Shown here piece by piece: positions 43,483-50,175 of a stretch of DNA of 64,000 nucleotides. Source of the DNA: CAYQQJ01 sp964419935 (GTDB lineage Bacteria; Pseudomonadota; Gammaproteobacteria; Pseudomonadales; Cellvibrionaceae); NCBI GenBank assembly GCA_964419935.1, contig CAYQQJ010000013.1, forward strand, positions 1-64,000, in the 5' to 3' direction. The notes below the pieces were generated by a model, which was not told the DNA's origin, made no database searches, and saw only the letters and a list, made by a program, of their open reading frames with translations. Both the position numbers and the translations under genes were made by a program. Positions within the stretch are counted from its first letter, which is position 1. Each line of letters starts with the position of its first letter.

Positions 43483-44693
43483 AAGTCTCCGGAGTCGTTA
43501 ATCAGACCGGCAGCGGGCAGAGTTGCGGGCTCGCCAACCACGTCAGCCATTGCCTGGAGCAGTGCCGCAACCTGTTCGGACGAGTGTTCCGCACTCAGGG
43601 TTACGCGCAAACGCGCGGTGCCCGCGGGAACCGTGGGGGGCCGGATGGCGGATACCCAAAAGCCGCGGTCTTCCAGAGCCTGTGATACTGCAAGGGCCTT
43701 GGCTTGACTGCCGAGCATCACCGGTTGAATGGGTGACAGGGAATCCATCAGAGTCAGGCCAATGTCTGCCGCGCCCTGGCGAAACTGTGTGATTAACGCC
43801 TGCAAATGGGTTCTGCGCCAGCTTTCTTCCTGTAGCAATTTGAGGCTGGCGCGGGTCGCCGCTGCCACCGCAGGCGGCAGCGCGGTGGTGTAAACGTAGG
43901 TGCGGGAAAATTGGATCAGGGTTTCGATCAGCGCCTCACTACCGGCCACAAAAGCGCCAAAAGTCCCAAAAGCCTTGCCGAGGGTACCAACCAGAATCGG
44001 CAACTGATCCGGCGTCAGACCAAAGTATTCGGCACAGCCGCCACCGTTGGCCCCCAGGCAACCAAAGCCGTGAGCATCATCCACCATCAGCCAGGCGTTG
44101 TGGGCATCCGCCAGCTGCGCTAGTTGCGGCAGGGGCGCGGTATCGCCGTCCATGCTGAACACGCCGTCGACCACAATCAGCTTGCGCGGCGCCTCGGATT
44201 TCTGCAGCCGCGCTTCAAGATGGTCGACGTCGTTGTGCTTGAAACGCTGGAACTGGGCCCCGCTAAGCAAGCCGGCGTCGAGCAAAGAGGCATGGTTGAG
44301 CTTGTCCTCGAATACCGCATCGTTGCGGCCGAGCAATGCGTTGACGGTGCCGATATTAGCCATATACCCCGTGGAATACAGCAAAGCCCTCGGCCGCCCG
44401 GTGAAAGTCGCCAGCTCTTCTTCAAGGGCGTGATGTTCCGCAGAGTGTCCGTTGACCAGGTGCGACGCGCCACTGCCCACACCGTATTGATCAACCGATC
44501 GCTGAAAAGCTGCCTTCACTTGGGGATGGTTGGCCAGGCCGAGATAGTCATTGCTGCAGAACGACAACAGTTGTTTGCCATTCACCGTCAATTGCGTCTG
44601 TTGCGGGGAGGTGACGGTGCGCCGCTGGCGGTACAAGTCCGCTGCGCGTCTTTCCGTCAGAGCCTGTTGCAATGCCGCGTCAATATTCAACAT
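43479..44693 (-). CDS. bioF: 8-amino-7-oxononanoate synthase
   Basis: This 404-residue PLP enzyme condenses pimeloyl-ACP (or pimeloyl-CoA) with L-alanine. Motifs: FCSNDYLGLANHP near 48-60, GSGASHLVNGHSAEHHALE, the cofactor Asp/His segment VDDAHGFGCLG, and the Schiff-base Lys in VGTLGKAFGTFGAFVAG. The length and the motif order are typical of BioF. The start codon ATG at 44693 follows a 127-bp gap after bioB, which is filled by a 31-bp inverted repeat. The gene's end overlaps the start of bioHC. Confidence 0.95.
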   Translation of the reverse strand: MLNIDAALQQALTERRAADLYRQRRTVTSPQQTQLTVNGKQLLSFCSNDYLGLANHPQVKAAFQRSVDQYGVGSGASHLVNGHSAEHHALEEELATFTGRPRALLYSTGYMANIGTVNALLGRNDAVFEDKLNHASLLDAGLLSGAQFQRFKHNDVDHLEARLQKSEAPRKLIVVDGVFSMDGDTAPLPQLAQLADAHNAWLMVDDAHGFGCLGANGGGCAEYFGLTPDQLPILVGTLGKAFGTFGAFVAGSEALIETLIQFSRTYVYTTALPPAVAAATRASLKLLQEESWRRTHLQALITQFRQGAADIGLTLMDSLSPIQPVMLGSQAKALAVSQALEDRGFWVSAIRPPTVPAGTARLRVTLSAEHSSEQVAALLQAMADVVGEPATLPAAGLINDSGDF

Positions 44694-44706
44694 TCGCCTC
44701 GCTGGC

Positions 44707-44800
44707 GTAGCCTGGATGAAGCCCAGCGGAATCCGGGTTGGGGCGCAATAATCGTAATCAGGCCTTTCCCCCGGATTCCGCTGCGCTTCATCCAGGCTAC
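44707..44800. repeat. 31-bp inverted repeat between bioB and bioF
   Basis: Arms 44707-44737 and 44770-44800 are complementary at 30 of 31 positions (GTAGCCTGGATGAAGC type with GGAATCCGGG inside), separated by 32 bp. Sequences starting GTAGCCTGGATGAAG and ending ATCCGGG are a widely scattered proteobacterial repeat. Transcribed inside the biotin operon, it would form a long RNA hairpin. Confidence 0.9.
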
Positions 44801-44820
44801 GGTCATGTTTTTTGTCAGCT

Positions 44821-45909
44821 TTAGAGTGCCGCGTTGTAGAACATGGAATCCATCTGCCGTTCCACCGCCTTTTGCTTCAGTTGTTCGGCCAAAGCCTGGG
44901 CCTGCTCGTCTTCCGAATGAGCCTGCTCATAGCGCTCAGGCTGAATACCGAGACGCTTGAACAACTGCATGTCCTTGTTGGTTTCGGGGTTGGCGGTGGT
45001 CAGCAGTTTTTCACCGTAGAAAATGGAGTTGGCACCGGCCAGAAAGGTCATCGCCTGCATCTGGTCATTCATCTGCTCGCGACCTGCAGACAGCCGCACA
45101 TGGGACGCGGGCATCAGAATGCGGGCCACGGCAATGGTGCGGATAAAGTCGAAGGGATCGAGGTCCGCCTGATCCGCCAGGGGCGTGCCTTCAACCTTAA
45201 CCAGCATATTGATGGGTACGGACTCGGGGTGCTCGGGCATATTCGCCAACTGCATCAAGAGTCCAGCGCGATCGCTCTCTTCTTCGCCCATCCCCACAAT
45301 GCCACCGCAACAGACTTTCATGCCGGCACCGCGCACATTGGCGAGGGTATTGAGGCGATCCTGATAGGTGCGGGTGGTGATGATATCGCCATAGAACTCC
45401 GGCGAGGTATCTAGGTTGTGGTTGTAATAGTCCAGACCCGCGTCCGCCAGATCCGCCGCCTGCTGTTCATCGAGCATGCCCAGCGTCATACAGGTTTCCA
45501 GGCCAAGGGATTTCACACCTTTGACCATATCGGTAACGTAGGCCATATCTTTGGCCTTGGGTGAGCGCCAGGCCGCGCCCATGCAGAATCGGGTTGCCCC
45601 GCCCGCCTTGGCGGCCTTGGCCTCTTCAATCACTTTCTCCACCGCCATCAGCTTTTCCCGCTCCAGGCCGGTGTCGTACCGGGCGCTTTGCGGACAATAG
45701 GCGCAATCTTCCGGGCAGGCGCCGGTTTTGATGGAGCACAGGGTACTGACTTGCACGGTATTCGGGTCGAAAAACTGGCGGTGGACGATTTGCGCCCGGA
45801 ACATCAGATCGCTGAAGGGCAGCGCCAACAGCTGGCCGATTTCATCCCGGGACCAATCGTGGCGTATTTGGGGCTGCGCTGCATCTTCAACTGACACTCT
45901 GCTGTTCAT
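44821..45909 (-). CDS. bioB: Biotin synthase
   Basis: A 362-residue radical-SAM enzyme inserting sulfur into dethiobiotin. The radical-SAM cluster motif is in KTGACPEDCAYCPQS. The second-cluster and substrate residues are in the barrel, including CMTLGMLDEQQA, DYYNHNLDTSPEFY, CCGGIVGMGE and the Arg-containing RLSAGREQMNDQMQ. The ATG at 45909 has GGAG about five bases upstream and matches family starts; the frame is open to 45969. It is first in the operon and is read from a clear sigma-70 promoter overlapping a BirA operator (45969-46022). Confidence 0.96.
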   Translation of the reverse strand: MNSRVSVEDAAQPQIRHDWSRDEIGQLLALPFSDLMFRAQIVHRQFFDPNTVQVSTLCSIKTGACPEDCAYCPQSARYDTGLEREKLMAVEKVIEEAKAAKAGGATRFCMGAAWRSPKAKDMAYVTDMVKGVKSLGLETCMTLGMLDEQQAADLADAGLDYYNHNLDTSPEFYGDIITTRTYQDRLNTLANVRGAGMKVCCGGIVGMGEEESDRAGLLMQLANMPEHPESVPINMLVKVEGTPLADQADLDPFDFIRTIAVARILMPASHVRLSAGREQMNDQMQAMTFLAGANSIFYGEKLLTTANPETNKDMQLFKRLGIQPERYEQAHSEDEQAQALAEQLKQKAVERQMDSMFYNAAL

Positions 45910-45968
45910 ACCGTCTCCGTCATCCGTAGTTCTGCCAGCGCTTGAGCGTCGGCGAGCTTGAGGGCACA

Positions 45969-45996
45969 ATCATAGGGGACGGCAGGGATCTGTCAA
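45969..45996 (-). promoter_or_regulatory. Sigma-70 promoter of the biotin operon
   Basis: On the minus strand TTGACA (45996-45991) is followed after 16 bp by TATGAT (45974-45969). Transcription would begin near 45962, about 53 bases before the bioB ATG. The -35 box lies inside the left half of the BirA operator. Confidence 0.85.
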
Positions 45997-46022
45997 CCAA
46001 AAATGGACTTTGAGGTTTACTG
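45990..46022. promoter_or_regulatory. BirA operator
   Basis: CTGTCAACC-N15-GGTTTACTG matches the BirA site TTGTAAACC-N15-GGTTTACAA at 7 of 9 positions in each arm. It covers the -35 box of the bioB promoter and ends at the base before the comF ATG. BirA bound to biotinyl-AMP would block the biotin operon; an effect on comF is possible. Confidence 0.85.
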
Positions 46023-46757
46023 ATGTCATTCAAGATAATTCTTCCCCATATCGCCCGCACGTTTCACTATCTTCTCCCCAATCACTGCTATCTATGCAGT
46101 GCAGTGAGCCCCGGCTTCCTCTGCGCCGGCTGTCGATCAGACTTGCCCCTGGCTGGGCGCAGCTGCCGATGCTGCGCGTTGCCGCTACCGGACATCATCG
46201 AAACCGCGTCAGACCAGCAGGATGAACCATTGTGCGGCGACTGTCTGAAACACCCCAAACCGTTTACGCGGACACTGACCGCGTTCGAGTACGGCCACCC
46301 GCTGGACTTCCTGATCAACCGCTTCAAACACCATCGGCATTTCGTCTGCGGCAACTTTCTGAGCGAGCACTTACTAACGACGGTGGCTACGCAATACAGT
46401 GGCACCAGCTGGCCCAACCGGCTTATGCCGGTACCCTTGCATCATTCCCGCCTCCTCAAACGGGGCTTCAACCAAAGCCACGCCATCGCCTGCCAATTGC
46501 ACAAGCACCTGGGTATTCCCATCGACCTCAGCTGCCGCCGCATCAAGCGCAACCCGCGCCAACAGGGCCTCAAGCGAAAGGAGCGACTGCGCAACCTTAA
46601 GCAGGCATTTGCAGTTACCCAGCCCGTGGACGGCGCCCACATCGCAGTCATCGACGACGTCATGACCACCGGCGCCACCGTCACTGAACTGAGCCAGTGC
46701 CTGCTGGATGCCGGCGCCGCGCGAGTGGATGTTTGGGTTTTGGCGAGGGTTCCGTGA
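46023..46757 (+). CDS. comF: ComF-family phosphoribosyltransferase-like protein
   Basis: A 244-residue protein. The N-terminus has four Cys pairs suited to zinc binding: CYLC, CAGC, CRCC and CGDC. A central region (KHHRHFVCGNFLSEHL) and the motif MPVPLHHSRLLKRGFNQSHAIA follow. The PRPP loop is near the C-terminus: HIAVIDDVMTTGATVTEL. ComF/GntX proteins act in DNA uptake and recombination in competent bacteria, though the exact role is unsettled. It is divergent from bioB, with the BirA site ending at its start codon; in many gammaproteobacteria comF sits next to the bio genes. Confidence 0.92.
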   Translation: MSFKIILPHIARTFHYLLPNHCYLCSAVSPGFLCAGCRSDLPLAGRSCRCCALPLPDIIETASDQQDEPLCGDCLKHPKPFTRTLTAFEYGHPLDFLINRFKHHRHFVCGNFLSEHLLTTVATQYSGTSWPNRLMPVPLHHSRLLKRGFNQSHAIACQLHKHLGIPIDLSCRRIKRNPRQQGLKRKERLRNLKQAFAVTQPVDGAHIAVIDDVMTTGATVTELSQCLLDAGAARVDVWVLARVP

Positions 46758-46762
46758 CGGGA

Positions 46763-46890
46763 AGGGAAAAGAGCAAAGGGAAAAGATTCGTGCCGCGACG
46801 ACGAATTGTGGCCTTTTCGGGGAAACCACCACCTCAACTAGCCACAACATCGAAAATCGCAACCGTTCTTTTCCCTTTTCCCTTTTCCCT
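46763..46890. repeat. GGGAAAA inverted repeat, copy 2
   Basis: GGGAAAAGAGCAAAGGGAAAAG-like sequence at 46763-46786 faces TTCCCTTTTCCC units at 46868-46891. It is less perfect than the 34.5-kb copy, and lies between comF and srkA on the same strand. Confidence 0.65.
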
Positions 46891-46939
46891 TTCTCCTTCC
46901 GTTACAATCCCCCCTCACCTCAGCGCGAATGGAGCCACC

Positions 46940-48001
46940 GTGAATTACGAAGACGACGATGATGATCTGGGGAACCAGCTGATTGAACAGGCTGACGCGC
47001 CTGCACCCAGCGCGGAAGATACGCCTTATGCGGCTCTTGGCCCGGATGTGGTGCTGGACGCGGTGGAGAGTCTCGGTTTTGTGTCTGACGCCCGCATTTA
47101 TCCGCTCAACAGCTATGAAAACCGGGTGTATCAGGTGGGGATTGAAGATGGCGAGCCGTTAATCGCCAAGTTCTATCGGCCGCGCCGCTGGAGCGAGGCG
47201 CAGATTGAGGAGGAACATCAATTTTCCCAGCAGCTGGTGGATCTCGATATTCCAGTTGTACCGCCCATGGTTCTCGAAGGTAAAAGCCTCTTTCAGTATG
47301 AGGTCAAAGACGCCAGCTTCCGCTTCGCGCTCTATATCCGCAAAGGTGGCCAAGCGCCGGAACTGGACAATGACGACAACCTCTACACCCTCGGCAAACA
47401 TATCGGTCGTATCCATAACCTGGGCAAAGAAGCGACGTTCGCCCACCGCCCTGAGCTCAACATTCAAACCTTTGGTGTAGACAGCCGCGACTTTTTGCTC
47501 AGCCACAATTTTATTCCGGCGTCGCTGATGGAGTCCTATGCCACGCTCAGCCAACACCTGCTGGAAAAATGTCACGAGCAGTTTCAACGCATCGAATATC
47601 AGAAAATTCGAATGCATGGGGATTGTCATCCCGGCAATATTCTATGGCGAGACGAGGCACCGAATTTTGTCGACCTCGATGATGCACGCAACGGCCCCGC
47701 GATTCAGGACCTGTGGATGCTGCTCTCTGGCGATCGCGTACGGCAAACCCAACAGCTGGGCAACGTCTTGGACGGCTATGAGGAATTTTGTGATTTCAAC
47801 CGAGCCGAATTGTCCTTGGTAGAGTCCCTGCGCAGTTTACGCCTGATGCATTACGCCGCCTGGCTGGCAAAGCGCTGGCAGGACCCGGCGTTCCCCCATG
47901 CATTCCCTTGGTTCAATACGGAGCGTTATTGGGCGGAACATATTCTGGAACTGCGCGAACAGATGTCGGCCATGGATGAACCGCCACTCAAAGCCCTGTA
48001 A
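46940..48001 (+). CDS. srkA: Stress response kinase A (SrkA/YihE-like)
   Basis: A 353-residue kinase of the APH/choline-kinase fold. The GTG at 46940 is chosen because GGAG lies six bases upstream; the frame runs back to 46697 inside comF. An unusual acidic N-terminus (NYEDDDDDLGNQ) precedes the kinase core. The ATP-site Lys is in EPLIAKFYRPRRW, the catalytic loop is HGDCHPGNILW and the metal Asp is in FVDLDDAR. E. coli SrkA is a Ser/Thr kinase that counters MazF-linked death under stress. A GIY-YIG gene starts 7 bp downstream, so the two are probably co-transcribed. Confidence 0.9.
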   Translation: MNYEDDDDDLGNQLIEQADAPAPSAEDTPYAALGPDVVLDAVESLGFVSDARIYPLNSYENRVYQVGIEDGEPLIAKFYRPRRWSEAQIEEEHQFSQQLVDLDIPVVPPMVLEGKSLFQYEVKDASFRFALYIRKGGQAPELDNDDNLYTLGKHIGRIHNLGKEATFAHRPELNIQTFGVDSRDFLLSHNFIPASLMESYATLSQHLLEKCHEQFQRIEYQKIRMHGDCHPGNILWRDEAPNFVDLDDARNGPAIQDLWMLLSGDRVRQTQQLGNVLDGYEEFCDFNRAELSLVESLRSLRLMHYAAWLAKRWQDPAFPHAFPWFNTERYWAEHILELREQMSAMDEPPLKAL

Positions 48002-48008
48002 CGTTTAA

Positions 48009-48320
48009 ATGAAAGCTGAGAAAAAAAACTGGCAGCTTTACCTGGTGCGCTGCGGTGACGGCAGCCTCTACACCGGCATTGCCGCTGACGTGGAACGGCG
48101 CTTTGCCGAGCACCAGAGTCAGGGACCGAAATGCGCCAAGTATTTGCGCGGGAGAATGCCGCTGGAATTGGTTTACACAATTGCTGTCGAAGACAGAAGC
48201 CAGGGAAGCCGCCTGGAGTATCGCGTAAAACAATTAAGCAAGCTGCACAAGGAAGCATTGGTTGCAGGACAAAAGACATTAACCGAGTTGCTTGAATCCG
48301 AGCTGGAGGAGCAGCCCTGA
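48009..48320 (+). CDS. GIY-YIG nuclease-domain protein (YhbQ-like)
   Basis: A 103-residue single-domain protein. The core WQLYLVRCGDGSLYTGIAADVERRFAEHQ carries the YLV...YTG pair of the GIY-YIG fold and the downstream Arg. The KYLRGRMPLELVY segment and a Glu in the RLEYRVKQLSK helix are also conserved. The fold is that of UvrC/endonuclease catalytic domains; YhbQ-type proteins are short forms with a possible DNA-repair role that is little defined. It starts 7 bp after srkA. The ATG at 48009 fits the family length. Confidence 0.9.
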   Translation: MKAEKKNWQLYLVRCGDGSLYTGIAADVERRFAEHQSQGPKCAKYLRGRMPLELVYTIAVEDRSQGSRLEYRVKQLSKLHKEALVAGQKTLTELLESELEEQP

Positions 48321-48372
48321 CCGTAAAACGACTAGCAGGCTGTTTAAAAAGTTTTTAAACGCCGCCCAAGGA

Positions 48373-48477
48373 GTTTGTCATCGAGATAAGTCTTTCGAAA
48401 CCCTCGCGGAAGGGACGCCGCGGGGGAGCTACAGGATGTATTTATGCGTTTTCGAAAGACTTATCTCGATGACAAAC
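48373..48477. repeat. Variable-stem GGA-hairpin repeat, copy B
   Basis: Arms 48373-48400 and 48450-48477 form a perfect 28-bp stem. Both the outer GTTTGTCATC and the inner CCCTCGCGGAAGG match copy A, but the middle of the stem differs, with the opposite arm changed to match. A small TACA-GGA-TGTA hairpin precedes TTTATGCGTTTTC. It lies between the GIY-YIG gene and arfB. Confidence 0.85.
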
Positions 48478-48546
48478 GGGCAGAACATGTAAATCTTAGC
48501 TGGAACCGAGTTTTCCAACAGCTGCTAGTTAGATAATGGTAAAGCC

Positions 48547-48960
48547 GTGATCGAAATCAACCACCACATCGCCATCGACGAATCCGAAATTGATGTGCAG
48601 GCTATTCGCTCCCAGGGCGCTGGCGGACAGAACGTCAACAAAGTCTCGTCCGCCGTACATCTGCGCTTCGACATCAAGACATCGTCACTGAGTGACGATC
48701 AAAAACAATCGCTACTGCAGTTCAATGACCAGCGCATCACCAGTGACGGCGTGGTGGTAATCAAAGCCCAGGAACACCGTAGCCAAATCAAGAACCGGCA
48801 AGACGCCATCGGCCGCCTGTGTGCATTAATACGCCAAGCCACCACCAAACCCAAAAAACGCCGCCCCACCCGCCCGACAAAAGCCTCCAAAGAACGGCGT
48901 TTGAAATCAAAAACGGTGAGAAGCAGCGTCAAGAAAATGCGTGGGAAGGTGGAGGAGTAG
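48547..48960 (+). CDS. arfB: Alternative ribosome-rescue hydrolase ArfB
   Basis: A 137-residue release-factor-like hydrolase that frees peptidyl-tRNA on stalled ribosomes. The catalytic GGQ lies in SQGAGGQNVNKVSSAVHL (about 22-39). The C-terminal tail is highly basic (KKRRPTRPTKASKERRLKSKTVRSS), as needed to enter the empty mRNA channel. The start appears to be GTG at 48547; the ribosome site is weak. Length and layout are typical of YaeJ/ArfB. It stands alone after repeat copy B and faces the convergent rlmB gene across a repeat-rich gap. Confidence 0.94.
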   Translation: MIEINHHIAIDESEIDVQAIRSQGAGGQNVNKVSSAVHLRFDIKTSSLSDDQKQSLLQFNDQRITSDGVVVIKAQEHRSQIKNRQDAIGRLCALIRQATTKPKKRRPTRPTKASKERRLKSKTVRSSVKKMRGKVEE

Positions 48961-48964
48961 GGGA

Positions 48965-49411
48965 GCCGCAAGCTTCAAGCCGCAAGCGACAAGCTAAAGA
49001 AAAGGTAAAAGAAGCTAATCTATTTCGTAGGTTGGATAAGACGGGAGCTCCGCGACCGTCATCATCCAACATCTGTGGCAGCCTGTCGGGTGGGCACGGC
49101 CCGCCATCGTTATCGAAGTGCCCACCCTACAATTGAATCGTTTTTTAAGCCATCATTTTAGTTCAAGAAAAATGGCGGAAGGCGCTTGACGCTTTTTCGC
49201 CCTACGGCACTTTTCCCTTTTCATTCGAGACATCCATGTATCTCACCCTTCGGGCAGCCTACGGCTGTGCAAAACGGTAATGACTCACCACATCCATGTG
49301 GTTCGGCCTGCGGCCAGCTAAAGCTGCCTAAATTTGATCCGGTCAAATTTTTCCTGCCGTTTTGTCCGTATTTTTTAGCTTGCTGCTTGCAGCTTGAAGC
49401 TTACAGCTTCT
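48965..49411. repeat. Composite repeat region between arfB and rlmB
   Basis: This 451-bp convergent gap has no gene but several repeats. Heptad blocks in opposite orientation lie at its two ends (48965-49000 and 49376-49411), forming a long inverted repeat. Between them are a broken GTAGGTTGG/GGAGCTCCGCGACC copy (49024-49206), with a GTGGGCACGGCCCGCC insert, and a short TTTTCCCTTTTC tract near 49208. The rest (about 49220-49370) shows nothing recognisable. Confidence 0.7.
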
Positions 49412-50152
49412 TCACACCCCCCTCTGCCGCACAACCTCAAATAACGCTACACCAGTAGCGACGGAAACGTTGAGGCTACTGACACTGCCGGCCATGGGGA
49501 TTTTCACCAGGTAATCGCAATGCTCGCGGGTCAGGCGACGCATGCCGCTGCCTTCGGCACCCATGACGAGTACCAGCGGGCCGGTCATCTCCGCCTGGTA
49601 AATGGTTTGCTCGGCTTCGCCCGCGGTACCGTAAAGCCACAGGCCTTCGCCCTGCAGCTTTTTCAAGGTGCGGGCCAAATTGGTAACGGCAATCAGCGGT
49701 ACCGTTTCGGCCGCACCGCAGGCAACCTTGCGCACCGTGTCGGTCAAACCGGCTGAGTTATCTTTAGGAACAATAACCGCGTGAACACCGGCGGCATCCG
49801 CCGTGCGCAGGCAGGCGCCGAGATTGTGCGGATCCGTCACACCGTCCAACACCAACAACAGTGGCGCCGTGTTTAGGCCGGCCAACAAATCGTAAAGATG
49901 GGCTTCATCATAGGCCTTGGCCGCTTTGGTTAGCGCAATAACGCCTTGATGATTGCCGGAGCAAAGTTCATCGAGCTGCTTGCGATCCATCTGTTGTACC
50001 TTGATGGAATGCATTTCCGCGAGATCAATCAGAGTTTGCAAACGCTTGTCGCCTCGGCCGCGCAAGACATTGAGTTGTTGCACACGCTCCGGCGCAGTTT
50101 GCAGCACGGACTGCACCGCGTGCAGCCCGAAGACAGTTTCTTGATTATTCAT
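49412..50152 (-). CDS. rlmB: 23S rRNA Gm2251 2'-O-methyltransferase
   Basis: A 246-residue SPOUT methyltransferase. The N-terminal substrate-binding domain starts ETVFGLHAVQSVLQ. The knotted catalytic domain shows DPHNLGACLRTADAAGVHAV (motif 1), LVMGAEGSGMRRLT (motif 2) and IPMAGSVSSLNVSVATGVALFE (motif 3), all intact. It methylates G2251 in the peptidyl-transferase P loop. It follows rnr after 23 bp, the same order as in enterobacteria, so the two are probably one operon. A heptad repeat abuts its stop codon. Confidence 0.96.
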   Translation of the reverse strand: MNNQETVFGLHAVQSVLQTAPERVQQLNVLRGRGDKRLQTLIDLAEMHSIKVQQMDRKQLDELCSGNHQGVIALTKAAKAYDEAHLYDLLAGLNTAPLLLVLDGVTDPHNLGACLRTADAAGVHAVIVPKDNSAGLTDTVRKVACGAAETVPLIAVTNLARTLKKLQGEGLWLYGTAGEAEQTIYQAEMTGPLVLVMGAEGSGMRRLTREHCDYLVKIPMAGSVSSLNVSVATGVALFEVVRQRGV

Positions 50153-50175
50153 AACTTGATTATTTTACGTCGACC

